9,700 nt of DNA from Anaerolineae bacterium (lineage in GTDB: Bacteria; Chloroflexota; Anaerolineae; JAFGEY01): the NCBI GenBank assembly GCA_016929205.1, contig JAFGJF010000265.1, forward strand, positions 1 through 9,700, read 5' to 3'. Made by a program: the position numbers and the translations under genes. Under the pieces are notes generated by a model, which saw nothing but the letters and a program-made list of their open reading frames with translations, was not told where the DNA came from and searched no databases. Shown in pieces: positions 1-6,872 of the stretch. Numbering within the stretch: position 1 is the stretch's first letter; every line of letters starts with the position of its first letter.

Positions 1-57
1 AAAAAAAGACTTGCAAAAGCATGCAGACGCCATTGTCTGCCGCTTTGCAAGTCTTTT
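1..57 (-). terminator. Intrinsic terminator of the hrcA-grpE-dnaK-dnaJ operon
   Basis: An inverted repeat begins 20 nt beyond the dnaJ stop codon. The outer arms at 4-17 and 44-57 pair perfectly over 14 bp, and GACTTGCAAA is visible in the left arm. After a bulged A at 18 come two more G-C pairs (19-20 with 42-43). A small internal loop follows, and then a 6-bp inner stem (GCAGAC 23-28 with GTCTGC 35-40) closed by a 6-nt loop. Read on the minus strand, the stem is followed by a run of at least seven U residues that reaches the window edge. It should therefore stop transcription leaving dnaJ. The T run on the other side (54-57) is short, so it may also work weakly for transcription entering from the left. 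Confidence 0.9.
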
Positions 58-76
58 GCTGTCTGATTTCAGATCC

Positions 77-1204
77 TTACAATCCTAATGCTTCTTTGAC
101 TCGATCAAAAAAACCTTTTTCCTGGGGGCGTATTGCTTCTTTGCCAAGCGTTTCGCCCAACTCGAGGAAAAGCTGTTCTTGTTTTGGTGTCAGCTTTTTT
201 GGTGTCTCGACCGTGATCATAACCAACTGGTCGCCACGGCCAGGCCGCCGCAGAAAAGGTACACCATGCGCCTTGAGTCGTTTGATCGTGCCGCTCTGTG
301 TGCCTGCCGGAATAGCCAGGTCTTCTTCACCATCAATTGTCGGGATTTTAACCTGGTCACCAAGCGCAGCCTGCGCGACATTGATTGAAAGTTCGAGGAT
401 GATATCATTATCACGTCGAACAAAGAATTCGTGCGCCTCGACCGAGATAAAGACGTACAGGTTGCCGGGGGGGCCGCCCAACGTACCGTATTCACCCTCG
501 CCCGTCAATCGGATCTGGGTGCCGTTATCCACGCCAGGCGGGATTCTGACCGACAGCTTGCGCGTGCGACGGACTTTTTTGCGTCCGTCGCATTCGGTAC
601 AAGGCGTCGGAATCTCTTCCCCGGTGCCGCTGCAACGAGGGCAGGACGTCACGTTGACAAACGACCCAAAAACGGAGCGCTGTACGTGCCGGATCTCGCC
701 TGTCCCATTGCATTCTGAACAGCGGATCGGGGTGGTACCCGGCTTGGCTCCGGAGCCCTGACAGGTTGGACAAGACTCGTATCGTGGCACCTCTAGTTCT
801 TTTTCGCAACCAAAGATAGCTTCCCTGAAAGAAATCTCGAGATCATACCGCAAATCTTGGCCGCGTTGGGGACGGCTTTTCGCGCTTTCTCGGCGCATCC
901 CGCCGCCAAAAAAGCTCTCAAAAATATCTTCAACGCCAAAGCCAAAACCACCAAATCCACCGGCATCTCCAGCATTGCCTTGAACACCGGCATGGCCGAA
1001 GCGATTGTACCTGGCTCGTTTGTCCTGATCGCTCAGCACCTCGTAGGCTTCATTGATTTCTTTGAATTGTTCCTCGGCGTCAACTTCTTTGTTGATGTCT
1101 GGATGGTATTGGCGTGCTAGTCGCCGATACGCTTTACGCAGTTCATCGGTGGTTGCATCGCGTGAGACCCCAAGAACCTGATAGTAGTCGCGCTTACTGC
1201 TCAT
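77..1204 (-). CDS. dnaJ: Chaperone protein DnaJ (Hsp40), type I
   Basis: This cytoplasmic co-chaperone binds unfolded proteins, hands them to DnaK and stimulates DnaK ATPase. The full class I layout is visible in 375 aa, the usual length. The J domain is at residues 5-70 with the HPD motif at 34-36. A Gly/Phe-rich linker spans about 80-103. A zinc-binding region spans about 145-210, with four Cys pairs: CPTCQGSG (145-152), CSECNGTG (162-169), CPRCSGTG (188-195) and CTECDGRK (202-209). The C-terminal substrate-binding domains follow. The fourth Cys repeat has lost its terminal Gly (Lys instead), but both Cys remain. The start is set by the conserved opening [10 protein letters not shown]. Its ribosome site is weak (a GAGAG-like stretch). 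The gene begins 22 nt after dnaK and is the last gene of the CIRCE-controlled operon, just before the terminator. Confidence 0.98.
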   Translation of the reverse strand: MSSKRDYYQVLGVSRDATTDELRKAYRRLARQYHPDINKEVDAEEQFKEINEAYEVLSDQDKRARYNRFGHAGVQGNAGDAGGFGGFGFGVEDIFESFFGGGMRRESAKSRPQRGQDLRYDLEISFREAIFGCEKELEVPRYESCPTCQGSGAKPGTTPIRCSECNGTGEIRHVQRSVFGSFVNVTSCPRCSGTGEEIPTPCTECDGRKKVRRTRKLSVRIPPGVDNGTQIRLTGEGEYGTLGGPPGNLYVFISVEAHEFFVRRDNDIILELSINVAQAALGDQVKIPTIDGEEDLAIPAGTQSGTIKRLKAHGVPFLRRPGRGDQLVMITVETPKKLTPKQEQLFLELGETLGKEAIRPQEKGFFDRVKEALGL

Positions 1205-1226
1205 TCATCTCTCACAAGGTTTGGTG

Positions 1227-3140
1227 TTAGGCTTCGCTAAATTCGCCGTCTACGACATCCTCATCGGGAGGTGGACCTTGATCCGGGCCACCTTGTGTGC
1301 CAAAACCACCTGGAGGCGGTGTGCCTGCACCTTCTTGACCGCCATACATGGACGCGCCGACTTGCTGGATTGCGTATCCAAGTTCTTGTGTGAGACGTTC
1401 CAGCTCTTCTTTGGACCCTGTGTCCTTGATTTTCTGCAACGCTTCTTTTTTGGCTTCAACGTCCTTTTTGACATTTTCGGGCACGTTTTCGCCTTGCTCG
1501 CGCAAGAGCTTTTCGGCAGTATAAACCGCGTGATCGGCTGCGTTGCGCGCTTCGATCTCTTCTTTGTGTTTCTGATCCTCGGCTGCATGGTCTTGAGCGT
1601 TATTCACCATCTCTTGGATCTCTTTTTCGGACAAGCCGCTGGAAGCTGTAATGGTGATGTGCGCATCGCGGCCGGTGGCTTTGTCCTGTGCCGTGACGTT
1701 GACGATGCCGTTTGCGTCGATGTCAAAAGTAACTTCGATTTGGGGCACGCCACGCGGTGCAGGTGGAATGCCGTCCAGGATAAAACGTCCCAGGCTCTTG
1801 TTATCGCGGGCAAACTTGCGTTCGCCTTGGACGACGTGAATCTCGACCTGCGACTGCATATCGGCAGCGGTAGAAAAGATCTGGCTCTTTTTTGTTGGAA
1901 TGGTCGTATTGCGCTCGATCAGTGACGTTGAAATGCCGCCCAGCGTCTCGATGCTCAACGTCAGTGGCGTTACGTCGAGCAAGAGCACGTCTTTGACATC
2001 CCCTTTGAGCACGCCGGCCTGAATTCCTGCACCCACGCCAACGACCTCGTCAGGGTTGACGCCCTTGTGCGGTTCCTTGCCAAAGAATTCCTTAACCTTT
2101 TCCCGGATCGCCGGCATGCGGGTCATACCGCCTACCAGGATAACCTCATCGATGTCGCCTGGTTTGAGTTTGGCATCGTCCAGCGCTTTCTGGCATGGTG
2201 CAATCGAACGATTGATCAGGTCTTCGGTCAACTGCTCCAGTTTGGCGCGGGTAAGCGTCATTTGAAGGTGTTTGGGTCCGCTGGTGTCGGCAGTGATAAA
2301 GGGTAGATTGATATCGGTCTCCATCACCGTTGACAGCTCGATTTTGGCTTTTTCGGCAGCTTCTTTGAGTCGTTGCAGGGCCATCCGATCCTGGCGCAGG
2401 TCGATACCCTGGTCGCGCTTGAATTCACCGACGATCCATTCGATGACGAGTTGGTCAAAATCGTCACCGCCCAGATACGTATCACCGTTGGTCGACTTGA
2501 CTTCAAACACACCATCGCCTACATCAAGGATCGAGATGTCAAACGTGCCACCACCCAGGTCGTACACGGCGATCGTCTCATCGGCCTTTTTGTCCATTCC
2601 ATAGGCCAGCGAAGAAGCCGTTGGTTCGTTGACGATACGCAGCACGTTCAGCCCTGCAATACGCCCCGCGTCTTTGGTTGCCTGGCGTTGAGAGTCATTA
2701 AAGTATGCTGGCACGGTGATGACCGCTTCGACCACTTCTTCTCCCAGATACGCCTCGGCATCGGTCTTGATCTTTTGCAGGATCATTGCCGAAATCTCGG
2801 GCGGAGAGTATTCTTGATTTCCCATCCACACGCGCACGTCGCCATTGGGCGCTGCCGTCACCTTGTAAGGCACGATCTCCATCGCGCGCTTGACTTCAGG
2901 ATCGTTATATTTGCGTCCCATAAATCGCTTGATCGAAAAAATGGTGTTCTCGGGGTTGGTGATCGCCTGTCGCCGGGCAATCTGTCCCACCATACGTTCG
3001 TTGCTTTTGGGGTTGATGGCGACCACAGAAGGGAAGAGCCGTCCACCTTCTGAACTAGGAATGACAACCGGCTCGCCGCCTTCTATAATCGAACAGACCG
3101 AGTTGGTTGTTCCCAGGTCAATTCCAATGATTTTTCCCAT
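1227..3140 (-). CDS. dnaK: Chaperone protein DnaK (Hsp70)
   Basis: This ATP-dependent cytoplasmic chaperone is the centre of the DnaK-DnaJ-GrpE folding cycle. The nucleotide-binding domain covers about residues 1-380, with phosphate-1 motif DLGTTNS (8-14), phosphate-2 motif DLGGGTFD (194-201) and the adenosine motif around LVGGMTRMP (335-343). The hydrophobic interdomain linker VLLLD is at 385-389. The substrate-binding beta domain and helical lid follow. A Gly/Pro/Gln-rich tail (from about 600) ends in [10 protein letters not shown], the acidic tail type found in bacterial DnaK. The length of 637 aa is normal. Residues about 76-98 carry the extra segment seen in Gram-negative-type DnaK and missing from Bacillus-type proteins. 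A strong ribosome site AAAGGAGA (3147-3154) lies 6 nt before the ATG. The gene follows grpE by 50 nt, and I see no separate CIRCE in that gap. Confidence 0.99.
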   Translation of the reverse strand: MGKIIGIDLGTTNSVCSIIEGGEPVVIPSSEGGRLFPSVVAINPKSNERMVGQIARRQAITNPENTIFSIKRFMGRKYNDPEVKRAMEIVPYKVTAAPNGDVRVWMGNQEYSPPEISAMILQKIKTDAEAYLGEEVVEAVITVPAYFNDSQRQATKDAGRIAGLNVLRIVNEPTASSLAYGMDKKADETIAVYDLGGGTFDISILDVGDGVFEVKSTNGDTYLGGDDFDQLVIEWIVGEFKRDQGIDLRQDRMALQRLKEAAEKAKIELSTVMETDINLPFITADTSGPKHLQMTLTRAKLEQLTEDLINRSIAPCQKALDDAKLKPGDIDEVILVGGMTRMPAIREKVKEFFGKEPHKGVNPDEVVGVGAGIQAGVLKGDVKDVLLLDVTPLTLSIETLGGISTSLIERNTTIPTKKSQIFSTAADMQSQVEIHVVQGERKFARDNKSLGRFILDGIPPAPRGVPQIEVTFDIDANGIVNVTAQDKATGRDAHITITASSGLSEKEIQEMVNNAQDHAAEDQKHKEEIEARNAADHAVYTAEKLLREQGENVPENVKKDVEAKKEALQKIKDTGSKEELERLTQELGYAIQQVGASMYGGQEGAGTPPPGGFGTQGGPDQGPPPDEDVVDGEFSEA

Positions 3141-3190
3141 TGTTGTTCTCCTTTATGTTTCACACTTGCAAATCGGGATAGGTGCGTTAT

Positions 3191-3820
3191 TTATTCCGTA
3201 TTGTCTACTTTGCCGCTTGACACGCGCACGACGGCGGGCCTCAGAACCATGTCCTGGAGTTGATACCCTTTCTGAAGGACATCGACTATTTTGCCTTCGT
3301 CAAACTCGGTGCTGGGCTCGTGTAATATGGCCTGATGATAGTATGGATCAAAGTCATCGCCCGGTGAGGCCTGCATCTCGGATAGGCCCTCTTTTTCCAA
3401 TACCGCGCGCAGTTTTTTGTCCGCCAGCATCAAGCCCTCGACCCAGGCATCGTTTTGCAGTTCCTTGGGTATCGCCTTGTATGCCCGTTCTTGATCGTCC
3501 AAAGCGGCGATGAGTCTTTCCAACAAGCTGCTTACCGCCTGTTGGCGCATTGTCTTTTGCATTTGATCTTGCCGGCGCCGAAAATTGGCAAATTCGGCGC
3601 GCGAGCGCTGCCAGCCGTCCAAATATTCGGCTGCCTTTGCTTCTGCTTCGGCTAACTGCGATTCCAGATCAAGCGGCTCTTGTTCGGCTGCTTGCTCATC
3701 TTTTGATGTCGTTTCCGATTGCTCTTGCAGTTCCTCTTGTTGTTCAAGTACTGTTTCTTGATCCTGCTGTTCCATCTCTAGGCCTTTTGGCGGTGATAGG
3801 TCTGGGCTTTTCTCGACCAT
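3191..3820 (-). CDS. grpE: Nucleotide exchange factor GrpE
   Basis: This cytoplasmic partner of DnaK opens its nucleotide cleft to release ADP, and in many bacteria it also acts as a thermosensor. The 209-aa protein has a charged, Gln/Glu-rich, probably disordered N-terminus (1-50), then a long coiled-coil helix (about 50-115, including RAEFANFRRR), a four-helix part and the beta-wing domain. Family signatures are ALDDQERAY (106-114), FDPYYHQAI (157-165) and the end block from GYQLQDMVLRPAVV (185-198). The ATG at 3818-3820 has an AGAGAGGT stretch about 11 nt upstream. A second in-frame Met at residue 16 also has an AAAGG-like sequence before it, so the true start could be 45 nt further in; either start leaves the functional domains intact. 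It lies 41 nt after hrcA and 50 nt before dnaK, in one operon. Confidence 0.97.
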   Translation of the reverse strand: MVEKSPDLSPPKGLEMEQQDQETVLEQQEELQEQSETTSKDEQAAEQEPLDLESQLAEAEAKAAEYLDGWQRSRAEFANFRRRQDQMQKTMRQQAVSSLLERLIAALDDQERAYKAIPKELQNDAWVEGLMLADKKLRAVLEKEGLSEMQASPGDDFDPYYHQAILHEPSTEFDEGKIVDVLQKGYQLQDMVLRPAVVRVSSGKVDNTE

Positions 3821-3861
3821 ACTACGATTTTACCTCTCTATCGGTTTCGGTATTTGTGTGA

Positions 3862-4932
3862 TTAATTGTATTCGTTTGTTATTGGAGATGTTTGATCCCC
3901 ATACATGTCATAGATAAGATTGCTCAACAACTGCGAGACGAACCGCACCGCTGAAACGGTACGCCCGTAGGGCATCCGAATCGGCCCGAGCACCCCAAGC
4001 GCGCCGGTGATGTGATTGTTGATCCCATACCGTGATAATACCAGGCTAAAGTCAGACAGGTCGTTGTATTGTCCTTCGCCTCCAATAACAACGCGCACAC
4101 TTGTACTGTCCAGACCCATTGATAACATGTCTGAAAGGGCTACGTCGAGGGAGCCGCCGGAGGAAAACACATTGATAACGTGATTGGCGTCCTGTTCGAA
4201 TTCGGGTTGGGCCAGCACGTTGATTAATCCATCGCGGTACAATGGTTCCTTTTGTTTATCGATCGTCTCCATAATGTGGACCACCATCTCGGAGACCTCT
4301 TGCTCGAACTGTGGCAAAACAACGAGTTGGCGACGAATTTCACTGGCTTCGTTCTCGGCAAAGACGTCGTTCAACCAGCGACTAATACGGCTCAGATCTG
4401 CTTGGCTTGGCATTTCAGCCAGTGTCAACATTTGTTGTTTCACCAGCCCGCCCTCCAACACGAGAACGAGCAATACCATCGCGCCATGCGTAGAAAGCAG
4501 TTCCATATGCTTGAACCGGCAACGGTGTACACGTGGTGGTGCCACGATCGCCGCTCCCCTGGATGCATGGGCCAACACGGTCGCCGCAAGCCTCATCCAC
4601 TGGTTGACGTCAAGTTGCGTTTGGTGGAATTGGTGGACAATCATCCGCTGTTCTTCCAGCGGCAAGATCACGTCATCCATTAACTGCTCGACAAAATAGC
4701 GATAGCCTTTTTCTGTAGGCATACGTCCTGCCGACGTATGTGGATGCGTCAGATAGCCGTGATCTTCTAGATAAGCCATCTCGTTACGCACCGTTGCCGG
4801 GCTGACTTTAAGCTCTGGATGCTGGCTGACGCTCTTGGAGCCGACAGGTGATGCCGTTTCTATGTATTCACGCACGACGATATTTAGAATTTTTCGCCTG
4901 CGCGGTGTTAAAATGCCGATCTGTTGTTCCAT
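3862..4932 (-). CDS. hrcA: Heat-inducible transcription repressor HrcA
   Basis: HrcA is the dimeric repressor of class I heat-shock genes and binds CIRCE operators. In known systems its folding depends on GroEL, which links repression to chaperone supply. The 356-aa protein is of usual length. Residues 8-75 form the winged helix-turn-helix, with LTPRRRKILN near the start, the recognition helix around SPATVRNEM (44-52) and the wing block LTHPHTSAGRMPTEKGYR (61-78). The rest is the GAF-like and dimerisation region. The C-terminus carries the family block LGPIRMPYGRTVSAV followed by a helix ending IYDMYGD. It is the first gene of its operon, and a perfect CIRCE lies 18-56 nt before its ATG, so it should repress itself. 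The ribosome site is poor (a GGGA about 11-14 nt upstream), which could keep repressor levels low. Confidence 0.97.
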   Translation of the reverse strand: MEQQIGILTPRRRKILNIVVREYIETASPVGSKSVSQHPELKVSPATVRNEMAYLEDHGYLTHPHTSAGRMPTEKGYRYFVEQLMDDVILPLEEQRMIVHQFHQTQLDVNQWMRLAATVLAHASRGAAIVAPPRVHRCRFKHMELLSTHGAMVLLVLVLEGGLVKQQMLTLAEMPSQADLSRISRWLNDVFAENEASEIRRQLVVLPQFEQEVSEMVVHIMETIDKQKEPLYRDGLINVLAQPEFEQDANHVINVFSSGGSLDVALSDMLSMGLDSTSVRVVIGGEGQYNDLSDFSLVLSRYGINNHITGALGVLGPIRMPYGRTVSAVRFVSQLLSNLIYDMYGDQTSPITNEYN

Positions 4933-4949
4933 TGCTCAGAAATCCCAAG

Positions 4950-4988
4950 ATTATTTTAGCACTCTCAATACTAGAGTGCTAAAATAAT
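4950..4988. promoter_or_regulatory. CIRCE operator (HrcA-binding site)
   Basis: The core TTAGCACTC (4956-4964), 9-nt spacer and GAGTGCTAA (4974-4982) match the CIRCE consensus exactly. The symmetry extends perfectly by 6 bp on each side, giving 15-bp arms at 4950-4964 and 4974-4988. The outer right end is shared with the hrcA -10 box, and the predicted transcript starts inside the operator. Bound HrcA should therefore block RNA polymerase directly. The element would also form a hairpin in the 5' leader if transcription began further upstream. Confidence 0.97.
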
Positions 4989-5012
4989 AGCACAAAGTCG
5001 CAAATCTGTCAA
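4984..5012 (-). promoter_or_regulatory. Sigma70-type promoter of the hrcA-grpE-dnaK-dnaJ operon
   Basis: On the minus strand a perfect -35 TTGACA (5007-5012) is followed by a 17-nt spacer and the -10 TATTAT (4984-4989). A TG one base upstream of the -10 makes it an extended -10. Predicted initiation is near 4977, inside CIRCE, leaving a leader of about 45 nt before the hrcA ATG. The near-consensus strength and overlapping operator fit a strong housekeeping promoter held down by HrcA rather than a heat-shock sigma factor promoter. Confidence 0.88.
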
Positions 5013-5031
5013 GTAGCAGTTCAAAAACGTC

Positions 5032-5060
5032 TTGCCTGCCGTCGAAAAGGATGATATAAT
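5032..5060 (+). promoter_or_regulatory. Predicted promoter of the ROK kinase gene, overlapping its start
   Basis: TTGCCT (5032-5037, 4 of 6 matches to -35) is followed by 17 nt and a perfect TATAAT (5055-5060), with TG at 5052-5053 forming a perfect extended -10. Predicted initiation is near 5067. This falls after the ATG at 5059 but just before the in-frame ATG at 5071. If the promoter is real, the mRNA would be nearly leaderless and would start the protein at 5071. It is oriented back to back with the hrcA promoter, with -35 boxes 19 nt apart. Confidence 0.6.
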
Positions 5061-6102
5061 GAATTCTATTATGATAATTTCTCCCAACAACCAACCTCAA
5101 ACTGCTTACGTCTTGGGTGTCGACATTGGCGGTACCAAACTGGCCACGGTGCTGTGTACGCGCAATGGAGAGATTGTGCACAAAGTCCGTCGTCCAACGG
5201 AGGCTGAAAAAGGTTCGGCGTTCGGTGTCGCGCGCTTGATCTCGATGATCCGGCAGAATCTGTCAGAGAGTGGTATCCCCAAGTCCGACATAGTGGGCAT
5301 TGGCGTGGCCTGTGGCAGCCCAATGGATGCCGAGCAAGGGATCATTCTTGGACCGCCCAACTTGCCAAGTTGGAACCCCGTGCCGATCAAATCACTGCTT
5401 GAAACCGAGTTTGGTTTGTATACTCAGTTGGAGAACGATGCGAATGCCGGGGCACTTGCTGAATGGCTGTTTGGCGCTGGCAAGGGCAAAAGAAACCTGG
5501 TCTATATGACCATGGGGACCGGGATCGGAGGCGGGTTGATCCTGGATGGCAAACTGTATCGGGGTACAAATGGAAACGCCGGCGAGGTAGGCCACATGCG
5601 CGTTGTGCCGCAAGGCGGCCCGTTGTGTGGATGTGGCAAACATGGCTGCCTGGAGGCTTTTTGTTCGGGCCCGGCGATTGCTCGCCGCGCCCGGGAAGCG
5701 GTTCAAAATGCGCTCGCCCTTCCCTCTGCGTTGTCTTGTTCTGTGGCAAAAGACGTTGCCGCGCTTTTGGAATTGGCCGGCGATCTGAATACGATCGGCG
5801 CCGAACACCTTTTTGAGGCTGCCAAAAGTGGAAACAAACTGGCGCTCCAGTTGGTGGATGAGACGGCCCATTATATGGGGGTGGGCTTGGCAAACATCGT
5901 CCAGGTGCTAAATCCTGAGGTTATCGTTTTGGGCACGATAGCCACAGAGCAAGGCGATTTTTTCCTGGATCGCGTCCGCCAGGTTGTGTGTAAAGAAAGC
6001 TGGCCTCAGATGAGTGCCGTCGTCGAGATTCTTCCTTCGCCGCTGGGCGCTCAGGTGGGCGACTATGGCGCGATCAGCGTCATCCTGCAAAATCCAATCT
6101 AG
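5059..6102 (+). CDS. ROK-family sugar kinase, glucokinase-like
   Basis: This is a probable ATP-dependent cytoplasmic hexose kinase, most likely glucokinase, feeding sugar into glycolysis. The 347-aa protein shows the ROK pattern: the ATP phosphate motif DIGGTK (22-27), NDANAG (126-131) with the expected catalytic Asp127, the second phosphate loop GTGIGGG (153-159), AGEVGHM (174-180) with zinc-ligand His179, and the cysteine zinc motif CGCGKHGC (190-197) followed by LEAFCSG. No DNA-binding domain precedes the kinase, so it is an enzyme rather than a ROK repressor. Exact sugar specificity (glucose, mannose, N-acetyl sugars or fructose) cannot be read from these motifs. The start is uncertain. 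ATG 5059 has AAGGA at 5047-5051 with good spacing, whereas the promoter points to ATG 5071. A TTG at 5032 extends the frame but lies in the -35 box. It is divergent from hrcA. Confidence 0.93.
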   Translation: MNSIMIISPNNQPQTAYVLGVDIGGTKLATVLCTRNGEIVHKVRRPTEAEKGSAFGVARLISMIRQNLSESGIPKSDIVGIGVACGSPMDAEQGIILGPPNLPSWNPVPIKSLLETEFGLYTQLENDANAGALAEWLFGAGKGKRNLVYMTMGTGIGGGLILDGKLYRGTNGNAGEVGHMRVVPQGGPLCGCGKHGCLEAFCSGPAIARRAREAVQNALALPSALSCSVAKDVAALLELAGDLNTIGAEHLFEAAKSGNKLALQLVDETAHYMGVGLANIVQVLNPEVIVLGTIATEQGDFFLDRVRQVVCKESWPQMSAVVEILPSPLGAQVGDYGAISVILQNPI

Positions 6103-6150
6103 AGTACTCGTTGTTTGATCTCGGGCAGTAAATTCTCATTTTTCTATGTT

Positions 6151-6156
6151 AGGAGG
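6151..6156 (+). promoter_or_regulatory. Strong ribosome binding site for the CBS-ACT gene
   Basis: AGGAGG lies 5 nt before the ATG at 6162 and is the most consensus-like ribosome site in the window. It fixes that start. I see no convincing separate promoter in the 59 nt after the kinase gene, so the two genes may share a transcript. Confidence 0.85.
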
Positions 6157-6161
6157 GTGTA

Positions 6162-6824
6162 ATGCTTGTTTACGAAAGAATGACCCATCATCCACTTACC
6201 GTTCGTCCGGATTTGCCTATCGAAAATGCGTTAAAAATAATGCGCCAGGAAAAAATAAGGCGACTGCCAGTCCTGGACAAGAACAACAAGCTTGTAGGCA
6301 TCGTCACGGAAAAAGATCTGCTTTACGCTTCACCTTCTTCGGCGACGTCGCTCAGCATTCACGAGATCCACTACCTGCTTGCCAGAGTGACCGTCGAGCA
6401 GGTGATGTCTGGCAAGTTGTATGTCGCGACCGAGGATATGCCGATTGAAGAGGCGGCACGAATGATGGTCGACAACGGCGTGGGCGCTTTGCCGGTGATG
6501 CGGGGCGAGATCCTGGTTGGCATTATCACCGAGACGGATCTGTTCAAGGTATTTCTCGAACTGTTTGCGGCTCGCGATGAAGGCGTGCGGCTGACGTTGC
6601 TCGTGCCCGAGAAAAGGGGTGAGTTATTTAAAATTACACAGGCCATCAACAAATTGGAAGGCAATATCGTCTCCCTGGGGACATTTTTGGGCGAGGATAT
6701 GAGCAATCGTCTGTTGACGATCAAGGTTTCTGGCGTAAAGGAACAAGAGATTGTTCAGGCGATGCGAGAGATCGGTATCAGGATCGTCGACGCACGTACG
6801 TGTACACTTGGCGCACCATGTTGA
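6162..6824 (+). CDS. CBS-CBS-ACT domain protein (AcuB-like)
   Basis: This 220-aa soluble protein is probably a ligand-sensing regulator. Two CBS motifs form one Bateman module: the first at about residues 5-55, ending VGIVTEKDL, and the second at about 78-130, ending VGIITETDL. Such pairs usually bind adenine nucleotides (AMP, ATP, SAM). An ACT-like domain follows at about 142-212, starting RLTLLVPEKRGEL, a small-molecule-binding fold common in amino-acid control. This is the layout of AcuB, named from the Bacillus acetoin locus, where its exact biochemical role is not well settled. No acetoin genes are seen here, so the name describes the fold rather than the pathway. The gene lies 59 nt after the ROK kinase on the same strand, so the two may be co-expressed. 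It converges on truD with 48 nt between the stops. Confidence 0.9.
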   Translation: MLVYERMTHHPLTVRPDLPIENALKIMRQEKIRRLPVLDKNNKLVGIVTEKDLLYASPSSATSLSIHEIHYLLARVTVEQVMSGKLYVATEDMPIEEAARMMVDNGVGALPVMRGEILVGIITETDLFKVFLELFAARDEGVRLTLLVPEKRGELFKITQAINKLEGNIVSLGTFLGEDMSNRLLTIKVSGVKEQEIVQAMREIGIRIVDARTCTLGAPC

Positions 6825-6872
6825 GTACCGTACACGTTGATCCACAAAGCCAAGCACTTGGATAAACAACCA

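Noticed and set aside
21..761. 246-codon frame on the plus strand opposite dnaJ
   Set aside because: It is antisense to a clear dnaJ, starts inside the terminator hairpin, and its protein has low complexity with no recognisable domain.
1221..3053. Long open frames on the plus strand opposite dnaK (about 234 and 226 codons)
   Set aside because: They lie wholly antisense to a clear dnaK, show no family resemblance and have no ribosome sites. Long antisense frames opposite dnaK are a known by-product of its codon bias.
3141..3190. Second CIRCE or internal promoter before dnaK
   Set aside because: The 50-nt gap contains only the dnaK ribosome site. There is no inverted repeat resembling CIRCE and no paired -35/-10 boxes.
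6103..6161. Separate promoter or terminator between the ROK kinase and the CBS-ACT gene
   Set aside because: Candidates such as TTGATC (6115) and TATGTT (6145) are 24 nt apart, too far for a promoter, and no hairpin with a T run is present.
6798..6837. Inverted repeat ACGTGTAC / GTACACGT around the CBS-ACT stop codon as a terminator
   Set aside because: The stem is only 8 bp with a 24-nt loop, and no T run follows on either strand.
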